64,000 nt of DNA, taken from assembly GCF_000970085.1 (NCBI RefSeq), contig NZ_CP009506.1, positions 3,410,001 through 3,474,000 on the forward strand, read 5' to 3'. Both the position numbers and the translations under genes were made by a program. The notes beneath the pieces are model-generated. The model searched no databases. It saw nothing but the letters and a program-made list of their open reading frames with translations, and was not told the origin of the DNA. How positions within the stretch are numbered: position 1 is the first letter of the stretch; every line of letters begins with the position of its first letter. Below, piece after piece: positions 53,415-63,000 of this stretch. This DNA comes from Methanosarcina siciliae T4/M (GTDB lineage Archaea > Halobacteriota > Methanosarcinia > Methanosarcinales > Methanosarcinaceae).

Positions 53415-53755
53415 TTAAAAATACGAAAGAATATCTGAACAAAATCGTTCATATTGAAATGGATCGGCCCCTGGGCAGTTTTCATCCCAGATATGGATTT
53501 AGATATGAAATCAATTATGGTTTTGTGCCGAATACGGTAAGCGGAGACGGGGAAGAAATTGATGCATATGTTATGGGAGTTAATGAGCCGCTTGAAGAAT
53601 TCGATGGCAAGTGCGTGGCTATCATATGCAGATCAGAAGAAGATGACGACAAATTGGTGGTTATACCTGAAGAATTAGGAGATATTTCTGATGAGGAAAT
53701 AATAAAAGCTACATATTTTCAAGAAAAGCGCTATCATATTACTATTAATAGATAA
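53411..53755 (+). CDS. inorganic pyrophosphatase-like (Ppa family) short protein
   Basis: A 114-residue protein related to soluble class I pyrophosphatases: MDRPLGSFHPRYGFRYEINY, GFVPNTVSGDGEEIDAYVMG (the metal/PPi-binding DGDxxD region reads GDGEEIDAYV), and DDDKLVVIPEELGDISDEEI. It is shorter than typical Ppa (about 170 residues) and lacks the N-terminal strands, so activity is uncertain; a paralogous group of about this length exists in prokaryotes. Start overlaps the upstream short ORF. Confidence 0.8.
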   Translation: MIKNTKEYLNKIVHIEMDRPLGSFHPRYGFRYEINYGFVPNTVSGDGEEIDAYVMGVNEPLEEFDGKCVAIICRSEEDDDKLVVIPEELGDISDEEIIKATYFQEKRYHITINR

Positions 53756-53879
53756 TTTTGCAGATGATATCTATAGACCTCATGATTTCGTTGGAATGGG
53801 GAGTTATTCTCATTCCAGGAATAAGAAAAGGGGTTTAGAAAAGTGGATATGTTCGAACCGTTTTTTCATTCTTTTTGCA

Positions 53880-54122
53880 TTATTCCTCTCCCATTTCTTT
53901 TCTGAATTCTATGTAATCTCGCTCGACTTCTTCAAGTTCGTATTCCATTTTACACCACCATTTTGGATTATTAGGATTACAGTTCTTCCTAAAGATTTTA
54001 CAGTCAGGAATTAATATGGTTGAATGGGTAACAATAGCATAGGATTCAGTGGCAGAGAATTCCTGGGATCTGCACATTAAATGGCCATTCCTGAACACAA
54101 TTTGCTTTTCACATATAAGCAC
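53880..54122 (-). CDS. possible small cysteine-containing protein
   Basis: An 80-codon minus-strand frame (GTG start) with five cysteines, including CKIFRKNCNPNNPKWWCKME, and an acidic helical end (EYELEEVERDYIEFRKEM). It could bind metal. The ribosome-binding site is weak and no family is recognised. Confidence 0.4.
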   Translation of the reverse strand: MLICEKQIVFRNGHLMCRSQEFSATESYAIVTHSTILIPDCKIFRKNCNPNNPKWWCKMEYELEEVERDYIEFRKEMGEE

Positions 54123-54946
54123 GCATTTTTCACGGAAAAGGAATACAGGACAGATATTTTCGGGAGTTTTTCAAAGTTAGCGGAGGCGTCTCTATCCTGC
54201 TCTTCCTTCCCGTTGGTCGGAGGAGTTCAAAAGCCTGGAATTTGTAACCTGTTGTCTTAAAGTGTTATATACCTGCATTTCTTCTTAGTTGTGATCTCGT
54301 ATGTTATCCATTGCGGTAGATTTGCCAGCACTCAGTTTAGAGATGTTCCTTGCTTTTGAACTCCGCTTCGTGTTTGTCGAGTTTTATCATACGCCCCGAG
54401 AGTTCAAACCTCCTGGTTAACTTCTTTTAATATAAGCTATGGCAGTGTCGTGAGTTTGCTGTAGATCCCGTATATTATATTTTAATTCTGTTCTTTTATT
54501 TCTTAATGTGTGGAACTTTTTGACCAAACAATTTCCGGCACTTGGAACTTTGGGACTTGGAACTTTACATCTAAACCGGACATTGCCAAAAGTGTGTCTT
54601 TTGTGACTTTTTCAGTTAACCTTCTTTTGGAATTCGTATTCTCATATTTTTGATTTTGAAGTATCAGTTTTTAGCTTTTTGTGAGATGCAATTTAGGAGT
54701 TAAGTTTCTGTTTAATAGTTCACCAATTCTTATTTCCTCAGTCTAGTTTCACCTCCTTTTTCCTGAAAATATTATATCTATTTGGTTTAAATCCCGCCAA
54801 GCTTTAAATGGTGTTTTTTGGTTAAGCACCGGCGGACTCCCATATTCCCATCGTATTCGGTTTCCCGTATTATTCAGCCATTTTCTATGTTGCAAAAATT
54901 TATTTTGGCTTACTAATCTTTTCCACATACCTGTAATGTACCGGGA
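54123..54946. other. gene-free decayed region
   Basis: About 800 bp with no usable frame. Broken minus-strand coding traces occur near 54210-54425 (for example MIKLDKHEAEFKSKEHL read out of longer frames), suggesting a dead gene or IS that I cannot name. Confidence 0.4.
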
Positions 54947-55060
54947 ACTATTTATAATTTTCGTATATACGAAAATTATTCTAATATATGAAATATAATC
55001 TGAATAGAAAATAATATTAGTAATAACAAATCATTTTGTATATACAAATAAAAGTTATTT
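54947..55060. promoter_or_regulatory. palindromic element, copy 1 (near-duplicate of 62892-63000)
   Basis: aactatttataattttcgta opens a 22-bp perfect palindrome at 54956-54977 (core TTTTCGTATATACGAAAA). A related TTTTGTATATACAAA near 55035 follows. The 62892 copy has the same order with small changes. It looks like a pair of operators in a duplicated promoter. Confidence 0.6.
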
Positions 55061-55099
55061 TGGCATTTCATTTCAAGCAATAAGATATGCTCGCACCCC

Positions 55100-55640
55100 C
55101 CTAAAAAACGCACATGAATGGTCTTCTTCTGGCGTCCTTATCTTGACTTCAGCGTGGCAGTCTTTGATATCCAGGCCATCGAACACGCAACCTGCAGGAC
55201 ATTAGAGCCGACAAAGAATGCTTTGAGAATTTAGAGTTTTTTGAAAGCATTATTGAAGAGAACTATAAGCAGTAGTAGGCTAAAGAAATGAATGAATTGC
55301 TCACTGGGATGAAATCCTGAAAAGTAAGGAAAACGTGGAAAGAAACCAAAAACCAAGGCAAGAAATCTGCTGGACAGGTTTATAGAACCCAAAGAAAAGA
55401 CTCTGAGATAGAAAAGGCTCTTAAATTCCTCACAGATTTAAAAGTTCCGTTTGAGAAAAATCAAGCAGAAAGAGATGTCAGGATGGTGAAACTACAGCAA
55501 AAAATATCGGGAATTTTCAGAAAACACATGGGTCACAAGCCTTCTGCAGAATTAGAGTGTACATTTCTACATTCAGAAAGAACGGGGTGCCTGTTTTAGA
55601 GGGTATTATAGCGGCGCTCTGGGGAGCGCCGCTAACTTAT
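55100..55640 (+). pseudogene. IS66-family transposase remnant
   Basis: In broken frames the DNA encodes the C-terminal part of an IS66 TnpC transposase: LKFLTDLKVPFEKNQAERDV, RMVKLQQKISGIFR, then VYISTFRKNG-like and LEGIIAALWG pieces. NQAERDxRMxKxxQKISG is the diagnostic catalytic-Glu region. Several frameshifts and stops are present. The remnant ends where the giant CbiX/GLUG gene ends, so its insertion or later deletion probably cut that gene. A hairpin gcggcgctc/gagcgccgc lies at about 55611-55632. Confidence 0.85.
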
Positions 55641-55651
55641 ACCCCGAATAG

Positions 55652-58600
55652 TTACTTGATTTCTTCAATATGGCCCGAAACATAGGTCACAAATATCGGC
55701 ACGGTGATAATGCGTTCAACACCCTGCTCTTCCATACTGGCAACTGCCGTCCAGATATCTTCACCTTCAACAAATTCTAAGAAGCCCAATTCTACAGGAT
55801 ACGGACAATCAATAGCTTCTACGGCATCCCGTATAGGTTGGTTCCACTCATCTTCCGGGGAGCCTGGTGCTACTATCAGTATCCCGATTGTTGAGGACTC
55901 ACCTCCGGACTCACCTCCGGACTCGCCTCCTGACTCACCTCCTGTTTCTTCCTTCCCTATCTGGGGCGCATCGGATGCGCCGTTGATGGCCAGGGTACTG
56001 GTGCAGTTTTCAATGGTGGAATCGTAGGCGTATCCCGCGATGCTACCCACTGTAGAACTCCCACCGGTAATGCTGCCCGAAGAGGTAGAATCCGCAATTG
56101 CATAGGATGAAGGTACCGGCCTCTCATCTGCATAAAACTCATGATAAAAGCTCCCACCGACAAGACCTCCTATGAGCTCAGTGCTGTTCACCACTGTGAT
56201 GTTGACATTCGCCGAGCACCCCTTTATCTCTGCGGGGGCATCATCACCAAAGGTACCCGTAAAGCCCAGAAGTCCCCCTACCAGGGTATTGTTTTCACCT
56301 AAAACCATGATGGAAACGTCGGCATGGCAGTTTGTGACCTCGGCTCCTTCCCGGGCGTAGCCAGCGTTGCCAGCCAGTCCGCCCAGGCCAAAGCAATTGT
56401 CTCCTTCTGCCGTTATCGTGCCTGTCGCCGTGCAATCCCGGACAGCAGAGTTCCCTTCCTGTCCGCCGAGTATAACACCTGCGCAACAGCCGTCGCCCAG
56501 GACCACAATATCCGCCACAGCGTCACAGCCAATAAGATCTCCAAAGGTACCGCCAGTTATGCCACCTGTTGCCTGATAGCCCTGGACTGTATTAATGCCA
56601 GTCAAAGTTACATTCTCCAGGACGCAATCCAGAGCCTGGAATCCGATTACGCCACCTACCAAAAAGTTTCCGGTCACGTTCACATTTTCCACTTTCAGGT
56701 CGTATATGGAGCTTGGATTTTCCCCGTCTCCGACAGCGCACCCGAATAAACCAACCGACATCCCTTCCGGCTGATCGATAGTCAGGTTGGAAATGGTGTA
56801 TCCGTTGCCGTTAAAGGTGCCGGTAAAGGCTAGTTCCGGATCCGGCGTCTCTTCATCCTCCGGGTCGTCAGACAAAGGCTGGAAAATACCGATGGGCTCC
56901 CAGTTCTCGTAGCCGGAGAGGTCGATGTTCGCCGTTAAAACGAAGTCTTTATCCAGATAGTTGCGCACCCGGTCAAGCTGTCCCGCTGTTGAGATCCGGT
57001 ACGGATCGGACTCCATGCCGCTGCCGCCCTCAAAGACGGTGCTTTCCCCTATGATTAACAAGTTATCGGAATCTTCCCAGCGCAATTTTTCCACTACTTG
57101 AGCCCGGAGAGCTTGAAAGGTCTTTTTTTCCTCAGAGCTTGCGGTATTATTTTTAACCTTGTTTTTTAAGGCATAGAAGTTCTCCGGAAATACCTCGGGA
57201 CGCGCCTTTACTGTTAATGTCCTGCCACTTTCATGATCAGTAATCTGATAACTATAATAATCTCCATTATGAAGCCGTTCTTCCAGACGATATCCAGCGG
57301 TACCCAGTATGGTTTGCAGTGCCGCTTCAGTGCCTTCTGAGCTTGGTCCGACTGCTGTAAAACGACTGCGCTCAGCAACAGCTCCAGGGCTCAAAACCCC
57401 AAGCGCTTCCTGCATAGCCCGATAAGCAAAGGAACCACAAACACAAACCTTTCCTCCTTCCTCCAGAGCAACATCAGAATACTGGATTACATGTGTCTGT
57501 CCTGATTCCTGCATTTTTATGTCTCCGATAATCGCATCATTGGCACGAAATGCAATATATTGGGCCACGTTGGCATGAGGCAATAGTGCCCTTTGTCCGG
57601 CTTCGGGGTACAGATAGGTTATACCCTCCAGGCTGGTGGGTATTTTACTGTCAGTATAAACTCCTTCACTCAACATAACCGGCATTACTATAACTGTGCA
57701 GTCAGGATTATTCTTTTTTACCTCTTCGACCACGGTTCTTATGTTGGGTGTTCCAGCTCCCACAAATCCGTAATGTACTTGCTTGAAGCCCTGTATTTGC
57801 TGCAGTTTATCCCCCAGGGATGCCATCTTTTCTTTCCAGACAGCTAAATTTTCCGGATTAGATGTACCGTGAGCAACCAGAACCACTATTTCATTCTCAG
57901 CATCCTGGCTAAGGTTTTTCAATCTTTCATCGAGAATTTCGGCAATCAATAAATGATCATCTAAAGCGGAAGTCAATTCCACAGTGGCGGTTTTTTCGAT
58001 TCTTTCCAAACCTTCTTCTTGTGCTGCTGCATCGTCCAGAGAGCTGGGTAAACCGAGCATGTATTTTATTTCTTCCATGTGGCTAGAAGCAGAACAAACG
58101 AATATAGGAACAGCCACAATTCGTTTCACTCCCTTTTCCTCCAGTGCCTGCACGGCCATGGCTATGTTTTCTGTTTCCGCATCCAAAAAGCCTAATTCTA
58201 CTGGATAAGGTACTTCAACCTCGGCTACTGATTCGCGTACGCGCTGGTTCCAATTTTCATCTGACCCATGGGCTACTACTAATATTCCTATATCGTCAGT
58301 CTGCTCTTCATTTACAGCGTAGCCAATCTGTTCAAGAACGCCATCATTCCATGTCATGGTGCTGGTACAATTTTCCACAGTGGAATCGTAGGCATAGCCC
58401 GCGATGCTTCCTACTTCGTTTCCACCGCCAGTGATGCTACCCGAGGTGTTACAGCTGTTGATCGCATAGCGCGCAGGCACCGGCCTAGCTTCTGCAGCCA
58501 ACTCATGATAGAAGCTGCCGCCGACAAGACCACCTACACGCTCAGTGCTGTTCAACACTGCGATAGTGACATTTGCCGAGCACTCTGTTACCTGGGTTGG

Positions 58601-61504
58601 GAGTTGCTTACCATAGGTCCCAGCATAGCCAAGAAGCCCGCCGACCATGGTATTGTTTTTACCGCAAGCTGTAATGGAAACATCATCGGCATGGCAGTTT
58701 ATGACTTCGATTCCTTCAAATGCACCACCGATCAGCCCTCCCAGCGCAAAATAATCTTCTCCTTCCGCTGTCACAGTGCCTGTCGCAGTGCAGTCGATAA
58801 CTGAACAAGCGTTCAGGGCACCGCCTAAAACACCTGCGGAATTGGCGGCATCGCCCAAGAGTACGATATTCGCTGCAGCGTTGCAGTTTTTCAGCTCCGC
58901 AGAACCTCCGCCTATATCGCTGCCTCCTAAAATGCCACCCACATAAATGTTACCCTGAACTCTGTTATCGCCAGTAAGAGTTATATTCTCCAGGATACTG
59001 TCCGCATACTGAAAACCAACTACTCCGCCGACACAAAAGTTTCCGGTCACATCCACATTTTCCAGAGTTAGATCGTATATGTGAATGGGGCCTTCCTGCT
59101 TCCCGGCAACACACCCGAATAAACCAACCGACATGCCCTCCGGCTGATCGATGGTCAGGTTGGAAATGGTATATCCGTTGCCGTTAAAGGTGCCGGTAAA
59201 GGCCAGTTCCGGATCCGGCGTCTCTTCATCTTCCGGGTCGTCGGACAAAGGCTGGAAAGTACCGATGGGCTCCCAGTTTTCATAGCCGGAGAGGTCGATG
59301 TCCGCCGTTAAAACGAAGTCTTTAACCAGATAGTTGCGCACCTGGTCAAGCTGTTCCGCTGTTGCGATCTGATAGGGGGATTCAGTTGTTCCGTTTCCAC
59401 CCGCAAAAACTCCGATGGAATCATAGGCACGGGCAACAATCAACTGAGAAATTTTATCATGGGGCAGTAAAGAACGCTGTCCTTCCTCCGGATATACATA
59501 AGTTAATCCGGTTAGAACTTCAGGAATCGTAGTGCCTGTGAATGTGCCTTCGGAAAGCATCACCGGCATAACAATAACGGAAGCTCCGGGATTTTCCGCT
59601 TGCTGCGCTTCTACCACTGCCCTGGCATTCGGTTCACCCATAGCCACAAAGCCGTAATCTACATCCAAAAATTGATAGTTCTCTTTAAGCTGTTGCCCTA
59701 AAGATTCCAGGTTATTTTTCCAGACTGCCAGGTCTTCCGCGTCCGAGGTCCCATGAGCGACCAGTACCACGATTTCCTGATCTGCCTGCTGGCTAACCGT
59801 TGCAATACGGTCATCTAAAATTTCCGCTACCAATGGATGGTCATCCAGGGCCGATGTCATTTCAATCTCGGCATTGTGCGAAACTACTTCCAGCCCTTCC
59901 TCAATTGCTTCTTCTTCCGTAATGGAACTGGGAATTCCCAGTATGTATTTGATTTCTTCAATATGACCCGAAGCCGAGGCCACAAATATCGGCACGGTGA
60001 TAATGTGTTCAACACCCTGTTCTTCCAGACTGGCAACTGCAGTCCCGATATCTTCACCTTCAACAAACTCCAGGAAACCCAATTCTACCGGATACGGACA
60101 ATCAATAGCTTCTACGGCATCCCGCACCGGCTGGTTCCACTCATCTTCCGGTGAGCCATGCGCTACTACCAATATCCCGGTTGTTGGGGGCACCACTCCT
60201 GTTTCTTCCTTCCCTACCTGAGGTGCATTCTCTGACACGCAGTTTATGGTCATAGTGCTGGTACAATTTTCCACGGTGGAATCGTAGGCATAGCCCGCGA
60301 TGCTGCCTATGGATTCAGAGCCGCCGGTAATGCTACCCGAAGTGCTGCAGTTCACGAGCCCATACATAGTCGGTGTGGGGTAATACTCCTTGTATTGCTC
60401 CAGGTAAAACCCGCTTCCCACCAGTCCGCCTACCCTGCTCGTACTGTCTGACACGATAATGGTGACATCAGCCGAGCAGCCCGTCACCCGGGTGGGGTGC
60501 TCCGCGTCAGAGGCTCCCGTATGCCCCAATAACCCCCCTATCATGGAATTGTTTTTACCACAAGCTGTAATGGAAACATCATCAGCATGGCAGTTGGTGA
60601 CCGCCGCTCCCTCAATTACGCAGCCGGCCAGTCCGCCCACTCCATAACGATTGTCTCCTTTCACTGTCACCGTACCTCCCGTCGCCGTGCAGTTGAGCAA
60701 CGAACCGTCCTCCAGGCCGCCGCTCAAAACACCCGCGTGGTTCGCGCCATCGCCCCGGAGCACGATGTCCGCCGCAGCGTTGCAGTCTTTCATATCACTC
60801 AGGCTGCCGCCTGTAATTCCGCCTACGTTGGTGTTGCCCCTAACCGTATTTTGATCGCCGGTCAGACTTAGGCCTTCCAGGTTTCCGTTCAAATACTGAA
60901 CGCCGAGCATGCCCCCCACAAAAGCGTATCCGGTCACATCTGCATTTTCCACTGTCAGGTTGGATATGGAGCTTGGATTTTTCTCATCGCCGACGGCGCA
61001 CCCGAATAAACCAACCGCCGTGCCTGCAGGCTGATTGATGGTCAGGTTAGAAATGGTATACCCGTTGCCGTTAAAAGTACCGGTAAAGGCTGCTTCCGGA
61101 TCCGGGGTCTCTTCATCCTTCGGGTCGTCGGACAAAGGCTTAAAAGTACCGATAGGTTCCCAGTTCTCGTAGCCGGAGAGATCAATATCTGCGGTCAGGA
61201 TAAAGTGCTTATCCGGAAAGCATCGTACCCGATTAAGCTGCTCTGCTGTTGTAATCTGGTATGGGTCTGACTCCGTTCCGCAGCCCCCTGCGAACAACGA
61301 AACTGCTGTTTCTTCTTTATCCGCATGGGATGAGTTTTCCGACGTATGATTGATGGTCGCAGTGATGGTGCAGTTTTCCGCCGCAGGATTGCAGGCATAT
61401 GCAGTGGCTGAAAGTAACGAAATAACCACTGCCACTGTTAATAGCATAGCGAAAATTTTTCTCAGTTGCCACTTATTACTTAAGATAATGTGTGGTTTTC
61501 CCAT
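55652..61504 (-). CDS. giant secreted protein alternating GLUG-repeat blocks with CbiX-type chelatase modules (3'-truncated)
   Basis: 1950 residues. Order: signal peptide 1-37 (cut after ATAYA); GLUG block A about 69-420; CbiX-like double module A about 442-695 (His449 in VVAHGS, His514 in SGHIEEI, His584 in VAHGT); GLUG block B 698-1050; CbiX-like module B 1071-1323 (His1079, His1142, His1212); a tentative FmdE-like domain 1335-1490 (KVCVCGSFAYRAMQEAL); GLUG block C 1490-1840; GGES linker; CbiX-like module C from 1873, stopping at 1950 in GHIEEIK. Module C reads APGS, so its first histidine is lost. CbiX inserts Co2+ into sirohydrochlorin in the cytosol; here the modules are exported and joined to adhesin-like GLUG repeats. 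GAGGGG precedes the ATG. Confidence 0.9.
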   Translation of the reverse strand: MGKPHIILSNKWQLRKIFAMLLTVAVVISLLSATAYACNPAAENCTITATINHTSENSSHADKEETAVSLFAGGCGTESDPYQITTAEQLNRVRCFPDKHFILTADIDLSGYENWEPIGTFKPLSDDPKDEETPDPEAAFTGTFNGNGYTISNLTINQPAGTAVGLFGCAVGDEKNPSSISNLTVENADVTGYAFVGGMLGVQYLNGNLEGLSLTGDQNTVRGNTNVGGITGGSLSDMKDCNAAADIVLRGDGANHAGVLSGGLEDGSLLNCTATGGTVTVKGDNRYGVGGLAGCVIEGAAVTNCHADDVSITACGKNNSMIGGLLGHTGASDAEHPTRVTGCSADVTIIVSDSTSRVGGLVGSGFYLEQYKEYYPTPTMYGLVNCSTSGSITGGSESIGSIAGYAYDSTVENCTSTMTINCVSENAPQVGKEETGVVPPTTGILVVAHGSPEDEWNQPVRDAVEAIDCPYPVELGFLEFVEGEDIGTAVASLEEQGVEHIITVPIFVASASGHIEEIKYILGIPSSITEEEAIEEGLEVVSHNAEIEMTSALDDHPLVAEILDDRIATVSQQADQEIVVLVAHGTSDAEDLAVWKNNLESLGQQLKENYQFLDVDYGFVAMGEPNARAVVEAQQAENPGASVIVMPVMLSEGTFTGTTIPEVLTGLTYVYPEEGQRSLLPHDKISQLIVARAYDSIGVFAGGNGTTESPYQIATAEQLDQVRNYLVKDFVLTADIDLSGYENWEPIGTFQPLSDDPEDEETPDPELAFTGTFNGNGYTISNLTIDQPEGMSVGLFGCVAGKQEGPIHIYDLTLENVDVTGNFCVGGVVGFQYADSILENITLTGDNRVQGNIYVGGILGGSDIGGGSAELKNCNAAANIVLLGDAANSAGVLGGALNACSVIDCTATGTVTAEGEDYFALGGLIGGAFEGIEVINCHADDVSITACGKNNTMVGGLLGYAGTYGKQLPTQVTECSANVTIAVLNSTERVGGLVGGSFYHELAAEARPVPARYAINSCNTSGSITGGGNEVGSIAGYAYDSTVENCTSTMTWNDGVLEQIGYAVNEEQTDDIGILVVAHGSDENWNQRVRESVAEVEVPYPVELGFLDAETENIAMAVQALEEKGVKRIVAVPIFVCSASSHMEEIKYMLGLPSSLDDAAAQEEGLERIEKTATVELTSALDDHLLIAEILDERLKNLSQDAENEIVVLVAHGTSNPENLAVWKEKMASLGDKLQQIQGFKQVHYGFVGAGTPNIRTVVEEVKKNNPDCTVIVMPVMLSEGVYTDSKIPTSLEGITYLYPEAGQRALLPHANVAQYIAFRANDAIIGDIKMQESGQTHVIQYSDVALEEGGKVCVCGSFAYRAMQEALGVLSPGAVAERSRFTAVGPSSEGTEAALQTILGTAGYRLEERLHNGDYYSYQITDHESGRTLTVKARPEVFPENFYALKNKVKNNTASSEEKKTFQALRAQVVEKLRWEDSDNLLIIGESTVFEGGSGMESDPYRISTAGQLDRVRNYLDKDFVLTANIDLSGYENWEPIGIFQPLSDDPEDEETPDPELAFTGTFNGNGYTISNLTIDQPEGMSVGLFGCAVGDGENPSSIYDLKVENVNVTGNFLVGGVIGFQALDCVLENVTLTGINTVQGYQATGGITGGTFGDLIGCDAVADIVVLGDGCCAGVILGGQEGNSAVRDCTATGTITAEGDNCFGLGGLAGNAGYAREGAEVTNCHADVSIMVLGENNTLVGGLLGFTGTFGDDAPAEIKGCSANVNITVVNSTELIGGLVGGSFYHEFYADERPVPSSYAIADSTSSGSITGGSSTVGSIAGYAYDSTIENCTSTLAINGASDAPQIGKEETGGESGGESGGESGGESSTIGILIVAPGSPEDEWNQPIRDAVEAIDCPYPVELGFLEFVEGEDIWTAVASMEEQGVERIITVPIFVTYVSGHIEEIK

Positions 61505-61803
61505 AATAAACCCCTCTTCATATCATTTTTGGAAATCTTTTGTCTAAATGTGCAAATAGTTGATATTCTGGTCGATAGCATACGCTAATCTTTTCAAATC
61601 CGCGTTTCTTTGATGAAATCCGATCAATTGAACGGCATCATAATCGTATTCTGTACTTTATTCCTCTGGATTTCTGAAAATTCGTCCCTTATTATCACCT
61701 CTTTTCTATAATATCAATGATGTTTCTGGCGCGATGCGCCACCATACTAGAGTTATGCATTGCAGCAACGATGATCTGGCAGTATACGCAGGAAATCCCG
61801 GTC
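61505..61803. other. intergenic between methyltransferase and CbiX/GLUG genes
   Basis: 300 bp upstream of the giant gene on the minus strand. It may contain its promoter; no gene seen. Confidence 0.5.
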
Positions 61804-62628
61804 TTAAGTGAATTGCAAATGGACTATCCTGTTATTGAAATGATTTTTAAAAGCAGGAATAACAGCCAGCCAGCCCAGCCAGCCCCACCTGTCTTTGTGA
61901 TAATCGAAGTAATTCCACTCATTGACCACTTTAATTAGCTGATTGTAGGTTTCCAATTCCTGGCTATCTTTTATCCCCCATCGAAACTTAGCATCCATCC
62001 TGCCGATGGCATCATGTCGCTTGCTCATCTTCACGATGTCCGGGCTCATAACTTCCAGAAGCATTTCTCCTCCCGGGAATTCGGAAATCAGTTTATTCAG
62101 CAGGGTTTTGACTTCCTGCACGGTAAAATACATCAGCAGCCCTTCGGCAATGATCAAAACCGGTTCGTCAGTTACACAAATTTCGTCCATCCAGGAATCA
62201 TCAAAGACCGATTTGGCAATCATCCTGTAGTGGTCAGTTTCGACAAAAAAATTCTGCCTGATGCGGATTACTTCCGGTAAATCCAAATCGTACCAGTGCA
62301 TCCTGCCATTATCTACCTGCACAAAGCGTGTATCCAGTCCACAGCCTATGTTAACCACTACAGCATCGGGGTACTTTTGAATGAAACTCCGCACCGCTTG
62401 ATCCAGAAGTTTTGTCCTCACCACAACCCCGATCTGGGATTTCCATGCATTGGCAAATTTCGTGAAATCATAGTCAAGTCCATTCATTATCTCCGCTGCT
62501 TTTGTATCTTTAATTATCGGACAGGTTTGTTCTGCTTCAACGGCCCGCGCCCACAGCGGGATAAGCAAGGTCTCGGGTATACCCTGTAAATTCGGTGTTA
62601 TATCCTGTAAATCCGGCTTATTATCCAT
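61804..62628 (-). CDS. LCM/Tcmp-type SAM-dependent methyltransferase
   Basis: A 274-residue enzyme of the leucine carboxyl methyltransferase (LCM, PF04072) fold: VVVNIGCGLDTRFVQ near 88, WYDLDLPEVIRIRQNFF near 108 and the hallmark EGLLMYFTVQEVKTLL near 158. Members methylate carboxylates or polyketide hydroxyls in natural-product and siderophore-like pathways. ATG 62628 is preferred: it overlaps the stop of the upstream small ORF (ATGGATAA), implying coupling, while ATG 62646 has no ribosome-binding site. Same strand as the CbiX/GLUG gene downstream. Confidence 0.88.
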   Translation of the reverse strand: MDNKPDLQDITPNLQGIPETLLIPLWARAVEAEQTCPIIKDTKAAEIMNGLDYDFTKFANAWKSQIGVVVRTKLLDQAVRSFIQKYPDAVVVNIGCGLDTRFVQVDNGRMHWYDLDLPEVIRIRQNFFVETDHYRMIAKSVFDDSWMDEICVTDEPVLIIAEGLLMYFTVQEVKTLLNKLISEFPGGEMLLEVMSPDIVKMSKRHDAIGRMDAKFRWGIKDSQELETYNQLIKVVNEWNYFDYHKDRWGWLGWLAVIPAFKNHFNNRIVHLQFT

Positions 62629-62842
62629 ACTTATAGAATCCCCCATCTTTCAATTGAGAGTCAGCATAGTCGGATAAGTTCGGAAGCTTCTCCTCTCGAA
62701 TTAACCTCTCTGTTTCCCAGCAAACCTCCTTTTTGCCGTCTTCTTCAAGGCCTCCTTCAATTGGCATTAATATGAGTCTTATTCCGTTTTTCGCATCTGA
62801 AAAGATTTTCCAATTTTTCGGAATTTCCTCACATTTTTCCAA
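62621..62842 (-). CDS. small ORF coupled to the methyltransferase, possibly N-terminally truncated
   Basis: 73 codons from a TTG: KCEEIPKNWKIFSDAKNGIR, LILMPIEGGLEEDGKKEVCW, ending QLKDGGFYKYG, with the TAA inside the methyltransferase start. The frame stays open about 25 codons further upstream (KFEENIRIPNINLEKCEE) to a TAG at the edge of the palindromic element, and that extra part also looks like protein. So either a non-standard start lies upstream or the 5' end was replaced when the element arrived. Function unknown. Confidence 0.5.
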   Translation of the reverse strand: MEKCEEIPKNWKIFSDAKNGIRLILMPIEGGLEEDGKKEVCWETERLIREEKLPNLSDYADSQLKDGGFYKYG

Positions 62843-62891
62843 ATTTATGTTTGGGATGCGAATATTTTCCTCAAACTTGAAATGTTGTAGT

Positions 62892-63000
62892 AACTATTTA
62901 TAATTTTCGTATATCCGAAAAATATGCTAGTATATGAAATACTATTTGTTAAAAGAAATTAATTTGTAAAATAATATATTATTTGCATATACGAAAAACT
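62892..63000. promoter_or_regulatory. palindromic element, copy 2
   Basis: aactatttataattttcgta begins a near-palindrome at 62902-62923 with one mismatch (TTTTCGTATATCCGAAAA). A second site, TTTGCATATACGAAAAA, lies near 62980. Same order and orientation as 54947-55060. It lies directly upstream of the minus-strand small ORF, methyltransferase and CbiX/GLUG genes, so it is a good candidate promoter/operator for them. Confidence 0.6.

Noticed and set aside
62014..62589. Plus-strand frames opposite the LCM methyltransferase
   Set aside because: Antisense shadows; the minus-strand protein has all family motifs.
62860..62872. TAG upstream of the coupled small ORF as a pyrrolysine codon
   Set aside because: Pyrrolysine is used in Methanosarcina, but the sequence before this TAG is the palindromic non-coding element, so readthrough would not extend a protein.
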